From Ornithinibacillus xuwenensis (GTDB lineage Bacteria > Bacillota > Bacilli > Bacillales > Amphibacillaceae): DNA of 64,000 nt. Location of the stretch: positions 62,001 to 126,000 of the forward strand of contig NZ_JBDIML010000003.1 in the NCBI RefSeq assembly GCF_039614845.1, given 5' to 3'. The number at the start of each line of letters is the position of its first letter. The first letter of the stretch is position 1. The notes under the pieces were generated by a model that was not told the DNA's origin, did no database searches, and saw only the letters and a list, made by a program, of their open reading frames with translations. Both the position numbers and the translations under genes were made by a program. Positions 17,084 to 25,397 of this stretch are shown here, one piece after another.

Positions 17084-17605
17084 ATGAAATTTAATTTAAA
17101 CGAGGCAATAGAAATTCTGGAGAGAACGCCGCAATCATTAGAAAATCTATTAGTTGGGCTATCAGTAGTATGGTTAGATGCGAATGAAGGAGAAGGTACA
17201 TGGAATCCAACAGAGATAATCGCTCATCTTATAGAAGCAGAGCGATTTAACTGGGTACCTAGATTAGAATTCATTCTACAAGAAGGTGAGAATAACGCAT
17301 TTCCTGCATTTGATAGGTTCTCCCATTTAAACCAATCTACTGAAAGAACGATAGAAAAACTACTTTTAGATTTCAAAACTATTCGAAGCCAAAACATTAT
17401 GAAACTCAAGGAAATAATTGATCCCGCACTAGATCTCGATAAAACAGGTTTCCATCCGGCCTTTGGGGTAGTAAAGATTAAAGAATTAATCGCTACCTGG
17501 GCAGTTCATGACTTAACTCATATTTCCCAAATTGTTCGTGTCATGGCCAAGCATTACCAGTCTGAAGTGGGACCCTGGCAGGAATACTTAGGCATATTGA
17601 AATAG
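17084..17605 (+). CDS. DinB superfamily protein
   Basis: The product has 173 residues from ATG 17084 (AAAGGTGA upstream); the frame extends to 17048 but without a ribosome site. The DinB helical bundle is shown by the N-terminal helix AIEILERTPQSLENLL, WNPTEIIAHLIEAERFNWVPRL with the first metal His, and AVHDLTHISQIVRVMAKHY with the His pair HDLTH. It is a second DinB-like gene within 3 kb but is not closely similar to 14180-14653. Substrate unknown. Confidence 0.85.
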   Translation: MKFNLNEAIEILERTPQSLENLLVGLSVVWLDANEGEGTWNPTEIIAHLIEAERFNWVPRLEFILQEGENNAFPAFDRFSHLNQSTERTIEKLLLDFKTIRSQNIMKLKEIIDPALDLDKTGFHPAFGVVKIKELIATWAVHDLTHISQIVRVMAKHYQSEVGPWQEYLGILK

Positions 17606-17639
17606 ATAGGACAAGTTTTCTTGTTCTATCTATTTCAAT
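17596..17639 (+). terminator. 20-base hairpin overlapping the DinB stop codon
   Basis: The 20 bases at 17596-17615 are the inverse complement of 17620-17639 apart from one G-T pair, with a TTTT loop. The stem includes the last codons and the stop of the DinB gene. No T tract follows, so it may act as an mRNA stabiliser or a weak terminator; its strength is unusual. Confidence 0.6.
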
Positions 17640-17663
17640 AAAATACAATAATTTGGTGTTTCC

Positions 17664-18176
17664 TTAATGCCACTCTTCCCGTAATATTGCATAATAATAT
17701 TCATCCCACCATTCGTCTCCTGAAGGAATGCACTTTTTAAAATAACCTTCTCTTCTCATCCCTATCTTTTCCATGACACGGTAGGAAGGAATGTTTTCTG
17801 GTTAACAGGTTGCAATAATTCGATGTAATTTCATTTCTTTGAATGCATGATTTACCACTGCTTTCGCTGCTTCAGTAGCATATCCTCTACCATAAAATTT
17901 CGGGTTAAATACCCATCCTATTTCATATGTATGTTCCCCAAAAAAAGGATGAAATATGAGATGCCCGATAAGAGTATTTCCAGCTTTTAGTATTACAGGG
18001 AAATACTTAGCATTCTTGCCCTGATTTTTAATAACAAATTCTTTTGCTACTTTTACAGTAAACTCTTGTTCCGGTATATATCTCATAACCTCACAATCTG
18101 AGGTATATGGATACACCTCTCTCCAATCATCATGTTTAAATTCTCTTATCAGCAGTCTATCCGTATTAATGTTCAT
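17664..18176 (-). pseudogene. GNAT acetyltransferase gene with in-frame TAA
   Basis: From ATG 18176 (GGAAG seven bases upstream) the frame encodes a RimJ/RimL-type GNAT: INTDRLLIREFKHDDW, IGWVFNPKFYGRGYATEAAK, HRIIATC. It then meets TAA at 17804-17802. Immediately after, in the same frame, the expected family tail continues: PENIPSYRVMEKIGMRREGYF, down to TAA 17664. Homologues have a polar residue (often D or Q) where the stop stands, so a CAA-to-TAA change is the simplest explanation. The truncated 124-residue product would lack the last strand of the acetyl-CoA fold and is probably inactive. Confidence 0.85.
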
Positions 18177-18311
18177 TAACATTCTTCCAATCATTTTTAA
18201 TAAATAGTATACTAGATTCCTGTGATAGATGGCTAAGTCATCTACTTCTATCTTTCATTTTAACAGATTATTCGTTAGTCTCCTTATTTCTCATCGGATT
18301 CCTATAGAAAA

Positions 18312-18345
18312 AAATACACCGTGTTAAACAACGATGTACTTTTTC
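18312..18345 (-). terminator. Terminator of the metK-spe operon
   Basis: AATACACCG and CGATGTACTT pair imperfectly around a short loop. On the minus strand the hairpin is followed by ATTTTTTTC, 27 bases after the speB stop at 18372. Confidence 0.65.
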
Positions 18346-18371
18346 TTATCTAATGCTATAATTTTAACTTA

Positions 18372-19232
18372 CTAGTCTGCAAGCGTTAATAACATCTCTC
18401 TTACTGTTTTACAAGCCATAGCAGTGGATGCACCTGATGGGTCATATTGTGGTGAGAGCTCTACTATATCAGCCGCAACAATTTGATTCAACGACTGGAA
18501 CTGCTTTATTGCTTCTAGTAGTTCGCGATAGGTTATGCCACCAGGCTCAGGAGTTCCAGTTCCAGGAAACACCCCAGGGTCTAAAACATCCAAGTCAATG
18601 GTGATATAAACTGGAACATCGGTTAATTCTTGTATTTTCTCCTGTAGCGTATCTAGTGAAAATCGTTCAAGATACGTATGTTCTTTTGCCCACTCAAACT
18701 CTTCTTTCATTCCAGAACGAATACCAAACTGAAAAATTCTTCCGTCACCAAGAAAATCATGACTTCTGCGAATCACAGAAGCATGCGATAGTTTTTCTCC
18801 TAAATAATCATCACGTAAATCTGTATGAGCATCAATATGAATCACATGTAAGTTAGGATATTTCTCATAAGCTGCCTTTATCGTCGAAAGACTCACAAGA
18901 TGCTCACCACCTACCATTAAGAACTTTTTATTGTCCCTTAAAACCTCTTGGCTATATGCTAAAATCTCATCTAGCACCTTCTTCGTATTTCCAAATGGTA
19001 GTTCCAAATCGCCTCCATCGTAAATTCCAACATCCTCTATATCCTTATTTAGGTAAGGTGAGTATGTCTCTAATCCAAAGGAGTCATTTCGGATTGCTTG
19101 CATCGCAAATCTTGTTCCTGGACGAAAGCTTGTCGTACCATCAAATGGTACGCCAAACAAAACAACATCTGATTCATCATAAGACTTCTCACAACCGATA
19201 AACGTATTGATATTGAATGGTCTATTCCCCAC
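18372..19232 (-). CDS. speB: Agmatinase
   Basis: The product has 286 residues from GTG 19232 (GAGGGAGG upstream). Ureohydrolase manganese-ligand motifs are all present: GGEHLVSL near residue 110, DAHTDLRD near 135, and the paired Asp motif DLDVLDPGVFPGTGTPEPGG near 215-235. It hydrolyses agmatine to putrescine and urea. It is the last gene of a five-gene operon and overlaps speE by 11 bases, supplying putrescine to the spermidine synthase encoded next to it. Length and motifs match B. subtilis SpeB. Confidence 0.95.
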   Translation of the reverse strand: MGNRPFNINTFIGCEKSYDESDVVLFGVPFDGTTSFRPGTRFAMQAIRNDSFGLETYSPYLNKDIEDVGIYDGGDLELPFGNTKKVLDEILAYSQEVLRDNKKFLMVGGEHLVSLSTIKAAYEKYPNLHVIHIDAHTDLRDDYLGEKLSHASVIRRSHDFLGDGRIFQFGIRSGMKEEFEWAKEHTYLERFSLDTLQEKIQELTDVPVYITIDLDVLDPGVFPGTGTPEPGGITYRELLEAIKQFQSLNQIVAADIVELSPQYDPSGASTAMACKTVREMLLTLAD

Positions 19233-20076
19233 GAATAAGCGCCTCCCTCACGTAGTTCGGTAAGTTGAATGCCCCAACATGCAAATCCGTGTTATAATAT
19301 TTCGTTTGTAAACCAAAATCAGTCCATGCTTCTTTTTTCAAATCCTTAATGGGATCCAAGGTTTTAGATGCAAATCCAAATAACCAGTGTCCAGAAGGAT
19401 AGGTTGGCATATGATATTGATACACATTTGTTATTGGGAATATATCTTTAATCTTCTTATGCGCTTTTTTCATGTTAGTAGCATATTCACTAAAATACGG
19501 TGATTCATGCTGATTAATTAATATACCGTCTTCCTTTAGAACACGATAGCATTCTTTATAAAAAGCAGTTGTAAATAATCCCTCTCCTACAGAAATAGGA
19601 TCAGTAGAATCTACTAGGATTAAATCGAAAGACTCATTCTTAGCATTCTTTACATATGCTAACCCATCATCAAAGATAAGGTTCATACGATTATCCTCTT
19701 CTACTCCTTTTGCTGTTAATGGTAAATATTCTTGGCATAAGCGAAATACTCGCTCATCGATTTCTACCATCACTACTTCTTCAACTGTTGGATAACGCAA
19801 TACCTCACGTGCCGTACCACCATCTCCGCCACCAATAATTAACACGCTTTTAATATTCGGATTGGTTGCGAATGCAGGATGGACAATCATATCATGATAG
19901 ATAAATTCATCCTTCTCATTTACCATCATTAAACCATCTAGCGTAAAAAAGGTACCAAATTCTGTTCCTTGATAAAAATCAATTTGCTGAAAAGGACTTT
20001 TTTCACTATATAATGCTTTATCGTATGCTATTGAAAATCTGCAATCCTTGCTCCATTGTTCTGTATACCAATTCAT
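19222..20076 (-). CDS. speE: Spermidine synthase
   Basis: The product has 284 residues. Motifs of the polyamine aminopropyltransferase family are clear: the N-terminal WYTEQWSKDCRFSI, YQGTEFGTFFTLDG, the SAM-like nucleotide loop LIIGGGDGGTAREVL near residue 80, VVMVEIDERV, and the gate loop DSTDPISVGEGLFT with the catalytic Asp. It transfers the aminopropyl group of decarboxylated SAM to putrescine. Its start overlaps the speD stop by one base (TAATG), which implies coupled translation and balanced output of decarboxylated SAM and its consumer. Confidence 0.95.
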   Translation of the reverse strand: MNWYTEQWSKDCRFSIAYDKALYSEKSPFQQIDFYQGTEFGTFFTLDGLMMVNEKDEFIYHDMIVHPAFATNPNIKSVLIIGGGDGGTAREVLRYPTVEEVVMVEIDERVFRLCQEYLPLTAKGVEEDNRMNLIFDDGLAYVKNAKNESFDLILVDSTDPISVGEGLFTTAFYKECYRVLKEDGILINQHESPYFSEYATNMKKAHKKIKDIFPITNVYQYHMPTYPSGHWLFGFASKTLDPIKDLKKEAWTDFGLQTKYYNTDLHVGAFNLPNYVREALIRGE

Positions 20077-20507
20077 TACTTTACACCTTCTAACGCCGGT
20101 TTCACCTGGACTTCACGAATATCTCGCTCTGCAAATTGTTTAATTTTATCAACCATACCACGAGGAACCTCAAATGATTCTGTTTTTTTCGCTTGTAATT
20201 TTATACCGAGATAATCAGCTGCCTTCCAAGGACTAACCGAATCTCCACAAGTATAGACATCGACAGAAGCATAACCATATTCTGGCCATGTATGGATTGT
20301 TAAATGGGATTCCGCAATGATAACTGCACCTGAAACACCATATGGGTTAAAATGATGGAAAACCGATTCCACAATAGTTGCCCCCGAATAATCTGCTGCT
20401 TCGTTCATAAACTTCTCAATTAATTTATTGTTTTCAATAATATCACTTGGACAACCGTAAAACTCAATCAATACGTGTCTTCCTAATGTTGATAATTCAA
20501 TCCCCAT
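20076..20507 (-). CDS. speD: S-adenosylmethionine decarboxylase proenzyme
   Basis: The product has about 143 residues from ATG 20507 (GGAG ten bases upstream, within the end of speA). The class 1B proenzyme cleaves itself before the Ser of AESHLTIHTWPEYGYAS (near residue 62) to create the pyruvoyl cofactor; the following His and the CGD motif (Cys near 83) are the catalytic residues. The product decarboxylates SAM for spermidine synthesis. In Bacillus the same gene is often called speH. It lies between speA and speE with almost no spacing. Confidence 0.95.
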   Translation of the reverse strand: MGIELSTLGRHVLIEFYGCPSDIIENNKLIEKFMNEAADYSGATIVESVFHHFNPYGVSGAVIIAESHLTIHTWPEYGYASVDVYTCGDSVSPWKAADYLGIKLQAKKTESFEVPRGMVDKIKQFAERDIREVQVKPALEGVK

Positions 20508-20508
20508 T

Positions 20509-22008
20509 TTATACATTCTCCTTTACAACTGTAATATGATTCGCTTCTTTCGCCTCCGATAATACTTCTCCTAAGGTTTGACAGTAATAATAATATTGCT
20601 GAACTACTTCGTGTGAAATTAGTTCTCCTGGAATAACAAGCGGTATGCCTGGTGGATAAATCATTACCGTATCTGCACTTATCCGTCCAACAGCTTCATC
20701 AATTTCAACAGATTCATGCTCGGAATAAAACGCTTCTCTTGGACTGATGACTAGTTCATTGACTTGATCAGCAGTTACACTAGTAGACATGAGAACGGTT
20801 CTCTCACCATATACCTTCTCAATGTCCTTCAAAGCTTTAACAAGTTTTCCGATTGATTCAACTGTATCAGAACTTGTAATAACAGCCATTACAACATAAC
20901 CTTCTGCAAGTTCCATCTGAATCCGATATTTTTCTTTTAAAATTGTATAGACTTCAAACCCTGTTAACCCAATACCATTGACACGAATAACTAATTTAGT
21001 CCAGTCATACGATTGGTTAAATTGCTTTTGAATATAATCAGCCTTTAATATTTCATACCGAGTATCTCGCTCAATTGTTTCAATTGCCTCGGTAACAATT
21101 TGATTTAAATTATGGTAATGCTTTTCTCCATGTAGTGCTAACTCTTTTCGCGCCACATCTAGTGAGCTCATTAACAGGTAATTTGCACTTGTGGATTGTA
21201 GCATGCTTAATACTTTTTGAATCGCTTGTGGATTTAATCGGTTATGCTTTAACAGTAAAATGGAGCTTTGTGTTAACGATCCACCTGTTTTATGCATACT
21301 GATTGTAACTGCGTCTGCACCTGCAGCAATTGGATCCTTAATATCACCTGATAAAAACTTTAAATGCGCCCCATGAGCACTATCCACAATTACCGCAATA
21401 TCCTTTTCATGTGCTACATGACAAATCTCTTCTAAATCACTCATCGATCCAAAATAGGTAGGATAGGTAATTAAAAGTGCTTTAGCATCTGGGCTTTCGG
21501 TAATTGCTTTTTTGACACTCTCCACTGATACACCATGTGAAATACCAAAATGATAATCAACTTCGGGTTGAATGAATACCGGCTTTGCTCCGCTTAAAAT
21601 AATCCCATCCATAACGGATTTATGACCATTCCGTGGAACCAGTAATGAATCTCCTGGCTTACAAGCGGCCATAATCATCGCTTGAATGCCAACCGTCGTT
21701 CCGTTTACCAAGAAATAAGCGTGGTCTGCTCCAAATGCATCTGCCGCTAATTCCTGTGCTTCTTTTATGACGGACTGAGGATGACTTAATAAATCCAATT
21801 CCTTCATCGAATTGACATCCATCCGTAACGTCATCTCTCCAAGAACTTCTTTTAACGTATTCATTTGGGCACCCATTTTATGTCCAGGTACATCAAAAGG
21901 GGTTACATCTTGCTTTGCATATTGGACTAATGCTTCAAATAAAGGCATCCTATCTTGGTTCATCGAAGAAACCTTTTTCGTGACAAGCTCCTTTACCTTA
22001 CTCATCAT
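20509..22008 (-). CDS. speA: PLP-dependent Arg/Orn/Lys decarboxylase, probable arginine decarboxylase
   Basis: The product has 499 residues; ATG 22008 overlaps the metK stop (ATGA) and has GGAG upstream. It is a fold-type I PLP enzyme of the Orn/Lys/Arg family: PFDVPGHKMG, FLVNGTTVGIQAMI, VPRNGHKSV, DSAHGAHLKF, and the cofactor lysine in ISMHKTGGSLTQS. The C-terminal PPGIPLVIPGE is typical. An agmatinase in the same operon points to arginine as the substrate (arginine to agmatine), as for B. subtilis SpeA. A lysine or ornithine preference cannot be fully excluded from sequence. Confidence 0.92.
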   Translation of the reverse strand: MMSKVKELVTKKVSSMNQDRMPLFEALVQYAKQDVTPFDVPGHKMGAQMNTLKEVLGEMTLRMDVNSMKELDLLSHPQSVIKEAQELAADAFGADHAYFLVNGTTVGIQAMIMAACKPGDSLLVPRNGHKSVMDGIILSGAKPVFIQPEVDYHFGISHGVSVESVKKAITESPDAKALLITYPTYFGSMSDLEEICHVAHEKDIAVIVDSAHGAHLKFLSGDIKDPIAAGADAVTISMHKTGGSLTQSSILLLKHNRLNPQAIQKVLSMLQSTSANYLLMSSLDVARKELALHGEKHYHNLNQIVTEAIETIERDTRYEILKADYIQKQFNQSYDWTKLVIRVNGIGLTGFEVYTILKEKYRIQMELAEGYVVMAVITSSDTVESIGKLVKALKDIEKVYGERTVLMSTSVTADQVNELVISPREAFYSEHESVEIDEAVGRISADTVMIYPPGIPLVIPGELISHEVVQQYYYYCQTLGEVLSEAKEANHITVVKENV

Positions 22009-23192
22009 TGACCAACTCCAGCTAATTCATAAGTTGCTAATGCTTGTTGTAGCTCCTCCACTTTATCCGTTCTTTCCCATGGCAAATGGAGATCACTTCT
22101 TCCAAAATGTCCATAGGCAGCCACTTGCTTATATTGTGGCTTGCGTAAATCAAGCATCGTAATAATACCTGAGGGTGTTAAATCAAACACTTGACGTACA
22201 GCTTTTAGCAATTGATTATGTGGTACAGATTCGGTTCCAAAGGTATCTAATGCAATACTTATTGGTTCACTTACGCCGATTGCATAGGATAATTGGATTT
22301 CACACTTCTTCGCATAGCCCGACGCTACAATGTTTTTTGCTACATAACGTGCTGCATAGGCTGCTGATCGGTCAACTTTCGTACAATCCTTACCAGAAAA
22401 TGCACCACCACCATGCTTAGCCGCTCCTCCGTACGTATCCACGATGATTTTACGGCCAGTTAAACCAGCATCACCGTGTGGGCCACCCACTACAAATCGT
22501 CCAGTCGGATTAATTAAGATTCGAAATACTTCGTTTAAGCCAAAATCTTTTGCTGTCTGTTTAATGATATTCTCGATTGCATAGTCTTCAAATTCTTGTT
22601 GATTAAATTCCTCATCATGCTGAATAGACATAAGAACAGTATCGATTTTTGGCTGGTTCGGTATTGTATAGTCAATTGTAACTTGTGATTTCATATCTGG
22701 GCGAGCCCATAAAAATGCACCACTTTTTCTTAATTGTGATGCTCTTTTTACTAAGGTATGTGCCATTTCGATAGCAAGTGGCATCAAGGTTTCAGTTTCA
22801 TCCGTAGCATAACCAAACATGATCCCTTGATCTCCTGCTCCGATAGCTTTCGTATCACTGGAAGCATCTACACCCATCGCTATATCTGGTGATTGTGTAT
22901 GAACGAGAACCTGTACTTGACAAGTACGTCCATCAATACCTAAGCGATCATCCGTGTAACCAATTTTAATAAGTGTCTCGCGTGCTATTTTTTCTATATC
23001 TATATTTGCTGTAGTGGTAATTTCGCCACCTACAATTACTGTGTTTGTTGTCGTAAATACTTCACAGGCAACCCTAGAAAAAGGATCCTGTTCGAGTGCT
23101 GCATCTAATACTGCATCAGAAATTTGGTCTGCAATTTTATCAGGATGTCCCTCAGAAACAGACTCTGAAGTAAACAATAATTTCTCTGCCAA
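22005..23192 (-). CDS. metK: S-adenosylmethionine synthetase
   Basis: The product has 395 residues if it starts at TTG 23192, which has AAGGGATGG seven bases upstream and gives the family N-terminus AEKLLFTSESVSEGHPDK. The frame stays open up to an ATG at 23228, but that lies inside the leader terminator. MetK hallmarks are GAGDQGIMFGYA, FVVGGPHGDAGLTGRKIIVDTYGG and GGGAFSGKDCTKVDRSAAY. It makes SAM from methionine and ATP, and here heads the operon that spends SAM on spermidine. A structured leader and terminator lie just upstream. Confidence 0.95.
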   Translation of the reverse strand: MAEKLLFTSESVSEGHPDKIADQISDAVLDAALEQDPFSRVACEVFTTTNTVIVGGEITTTANIDIEKIARETLIKIGYTDDRLGIDGRTCQVQVLVHTQSPDIAMGVDASSDTKAIGAGDQGIMFGYATDETETLMPLAIEMAHTLVKRASQLRKSGAFLWARPDMKSQVTIDYTIPNQPKIDTVLMSIQHDEEFNQQEFEDYAIENIIKQTAKDFGLNEVFRILINPTGRFVVGGPHGDAGLTGRKIIVDTYGGAAKHGGGAFSGKDCTKVDRSAAYAARYVAKNIVASGYAKKCEIQLSYAIGVSEPISIALDTFGTESVPHNQLLKAVRQVFDLTPSGIITMLDLRKPQYKQVAAYGHFGRSDLHLPWERTDKVEELQQALATYELAGVGQ

Positions 23193-23228
23193 TATTAACC
23201 ATCCCTTCATTTTCATATTTTTGGGCAT

Positions 23229-23261
23229 AAAAAAAGCTCTCCTACAACCTAAGGAAAGCTT
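23229..23261 (-). terminator. Attenuator terminator before metK
   Basis: On the minus strand AAGCTTTCC (23261-23253) pairs with GGAGAGCTT (23243-23235), followed by TTTTTTT ending at 23229, six to seven codons before the TTG start of metK. Its position right after the folded leader marks it as the expression platform of a transcription attenuator. Confidence 0.82.
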
Positions 23262-23284
23262 CGATTAATATCAGCTGCTTATCC

Positions 23285-23407
23285 TCTTATCGTTCACAAA
23301 ACTAGGAAAGTTTTGCGCTCAGGTTGGGCCCCATAGCAGATTCAGTTTGAATCACACTGGTTTGCCACCGCATCTTCGACCCCTCGTCTCAGCGGCTATT
23401 AATAAGA
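23285..23407 (-). ncRNA. Structured metK leader, divergent S-box (SAM-I)-like element
   Basis: Read on the minus strand, TCTTAT (23407-23402) closes with ATAAGA (23290-23285) as a P1-like stem. Inside lie CCGC (23395-23392) paired with GCGG (23371-23368) and GAC/GTC around a GAGG loop, with the asymmetric loop TGA/GAAGAT between them, a good kink-turn. Next come GGCAAACC (23366-23359), a hairpin GATTCA/TGAATC, the block GCCCAACC, and a last hairpin CAAAACT/AGTTTTG. The stem order, kink-turn and GGCAACC-like block resemble the SAM-I riboswitch, and the gene downstream is metK. However, consensus bases (GAGGGA, GGCAACC exactly, UGAAACC) differ, so ligand and class are not certain. Confidence 0.6.
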
Positions 23408-23431
23408 TAGACTTTATTCATGCTGGGATTA

Positions 23432-23460
23432 ATACTAAAGGATAATGCTCTATGTGTCAA
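23432..23460 (-). promoter_or_regulatory. Sigma-A promoter of the metK-spe operon
   Basis: On the minus strand TTGACA (23460-23455) and TAGTAT (23437-23432) are separated by 17 bases. The start site would be near 23425, giving a leader of about 230 bases that contains the folded element and terminator. Confidence 0.8.
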
Positions 23461-23497
23461 ACTCTTTTTTTGTCGAGAAATCAGAAATAATTTCCAC

Positions 23498-23530
23498 AAA
23501 AAATACAGAAACCTTGTTCCTGTATTTTTA
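23498..23530 (-). terminator. Terminator of the yjcL-like gene
   Basis: AAATACAG and CTGTATTT form a stem with A/T flanks on both sides. On the minus strand it is followed by TTTTTTGTGG. It lies 12 bases after the stop at 23542. Confidence 0.7.
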
Positions 23531-23541
23531 GCTCTTTTCAT

Positions 23542-24762
23542 TTAATAAAAGCCAAACCAGTAGCCGATTGCAGCACCAATATAATTACCAATTACGTATC
23601 CAAGGGTTCCGACGATTAGTACCGGAGCTACTAGTTTATTCCACCCCTTAGATATTGCCATTGCTGCAGCAGTCGTTGGTCCACCAATATTTGCATTGCT
23701 GGCCAGAATTATTTCTTCCAAATTAAACTTAAATAACTTACCAAAAACAAACGATATCCCCATATTCAAAGCAACCATAATGAATACTAGTACAAATAAT
23801 AAAGGTGCGTTTTCTAAAATGATTGGTAATGAAGCTGGAACACCTATCACGACAAAGAAAATATAAATAAGGTATGTACCTATCTCCTGCGCACCATTAA
23901 TCCTCTCAAAAAATCGAGTGAATACAGTTACAGCTATGAGAGTTATGGTTGTTAACATTAAATACTTATCTCCAAGTATCCCATTTATTGTCGTTAGGAC
24001 AAAGCTAACGTCATCTCCAGATGGGATTACTTGATCAAATAACTCAGCAAGCTTAAACGAAATCGCTACGAGCGTAAATGCAGAACCTACAGCGAGACCG
24101 ATATCCTTTAATGATATTTCTTTCCCCCTCCAATAAGAAGCCGCAAGATTCTTATCCCCTTTATTCACGCTCTTCTCTACCAACTCTTGATGTGGTGAAT
24201 GAAACATTCTCCTGAAGAATGCTACTGTTGGAATTACCATTAGTACAAGGAAATACAATGCCATCATTAAGTTATCCGCAACGACAGTAGCAGAGACAAG
24301 TTCACCAGGCGTTTGAAACCTGGCAGATAACGCCGCTAAGTTAACACTGCCTCCTATGTAAGAACCGGTCATCATTCCGGCTACCTTATCCAATCCTGGA
24401 ACAAAATCCTTTAATAAAAAGAAGCCTACTATTGCACCTACCACCGTTCCGATCGCACTAAATAAAAACATGACTAAGAGTCTACCACTTTCATTCCATA
24501 TCTTTAGAATATTTGATTGAAATAATAACAATGGTATCGCAAGTGGAACAACATATCCCCAAACCGTATCATAAACTGGTGATTCAGTCGGAATAATATT
24601 GAAATTGGCCAACAACATTGCACCAACTAACGCAATGATAGCACCTGATATTTTAGACGCCCAATCAAACTTTTGCTCCAAATAGATACTAACTCCTGCC
24701 CAACCAGTCAAAAAAGCCCAGAGAATCCATGTATCATCCGGCTGAATTATTGCAAATACCAT
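23542..24762 (-). CDS. yjcL: DUF819 family membrane protein (YjcL-like)
   Basis: The product has 406 residues with about eleven predicted membrane helices and short loops. DUF819 features are visible: GYVVPLAIPLLLFQSNI, GMMTGSYIGGSVNLAALSARF near residue 135-155, and ANIGGPTTAAAMAISKGW near the C-terminus. The repeated GGS/GGP-containing re-entrant segments suggest a transporter of the cation/carboxylate exchanger type. The substrate is unknown for the family. It is monocistronic. Confidence 0.85.
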   Translation of the reverse strand: MVFAIIQPDDTWILWAFLTGWAGVSIYLEQKFDWASKISGAIIALVGAMLLANFNIIPTESPVYDTVWGYVVPLAIPLLLFQSNILKIWNESGRLLVMFLFSAIGTVVGAIVGFFLLKDFVPGLDKVAGMMTGSYIGGSVNLAALSARFQTPGELVSATVVADNLMMALYFLVLMVIPTVAFFRRMFHSPHQELVEKSVNKGDKNLAASYWRGKEISLKDIGLAVGSAFTLVAISFKLAELFDQVIPSGDDVSFVLTTINGILGDKYLMLTTITLIAVTVFTRFFERINGAQEIGTYLIYIFFVVIGVPASLPIILENAPLLFVLVFIMVALNMGISFVFGKLFKFNLEEIILASNANIGGPTTAAAMAISKGWNKLVAPVLIVGTLGYVIGNYIGAAIGYWFGFY

Positions 24763-24983
24763 ATATTTTTCTCCTTTGACAACTATTATTAATTTACTAT
24801 TATAGCGTAATTAAAATTATCTTGTCACGATAGTTATAACCATGTCGAAGGGATTGTCTTATTTATTGGGGATTTTTATTAATAATGATATACTAAAAAA
24901 AATTCTAAAGTATCGATACATTTTGTGTATGATTTATTATTGGTAATCGTTAGATATGTAGAAATCAAAAAGAGGTAGAGGAA

Positions 24984-25247
24984 GGGACAAAACTAATAGG
25001 GAATTCTGAAAAGCCGAACGATAAACTAAACTAGATCCGGAAATATGCGTAGACTCCTGCGGGAGGAAAGGCATCGGTGAGACCCCACAGTGCGTTAGCA
25101 CGAGGAGGCTCACCAGCCGCCCGCGGCAAGGTAGACACTGTGTTGTCGCCCCTGTACTGGAAGTGAAAGCGAAGTATATTTCCCGATCGGGATATATGCA
25201 CTAGCTATAATTGTTCGTTTTTTCCTTGCTAAAATTACTTTTGTCCC
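24984..25247 (+). repeat. Dispersed intergenic repeat, copy 1 (264 bases, with a 39-base insertion)
   Basis: The element is bounded by GGGACAAAA (24984) and TTTTGTCCC (ending 25247) as terminal inverted repeats. Its core contains several GC-rich hairpins (around ACTCCTGCGGGAGG and GTGAGACCCC/GAGGAGGCTCAC). The same element lies inverted at 56476-56700. Allowing for scattered substitutions, copy 1 differs mainly by 39 extra bases after CCCGCGG. Similar elements with CTCCTGCGGGA and GAGGCTCACC are known as high-copy intergenic repeats in Bacillaceae. A short frame across it on the minus strand (25110-25361) is judged an artefact. Confidence 0.88.
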
Positions 25248-25397
25248 AGCCCCTTGCAAAAATAGGTATGGAATCAAAACAAATCGATGATAAATTCTGG
25301 GAAGTCGTCTTGCTTTTCCGGAATGCATTCTGACTTCTGGGTTACTGATATAGCTTGCCATTTACGGAAATAGATTACTAGTATAGGAGGAAGAAGC

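Noticed and set aside
23285..23407. Canonical SAM-I riboswitch, T-box or lysine riboswitch before metK
   Set aside because: The exact S-box core (GAGGGA, GGCAACC, UGAAACC), the T-box motif and the L-box core are not present, so it is reported only as S-box-like.
25110..25361. 83-codon minus-strand frame over the dispersed repeat
   Set aside because: It lies mostly within the structured repeat, copy 2 does not preserve the frame (39-base difference and substitutions), and no family is recognised.
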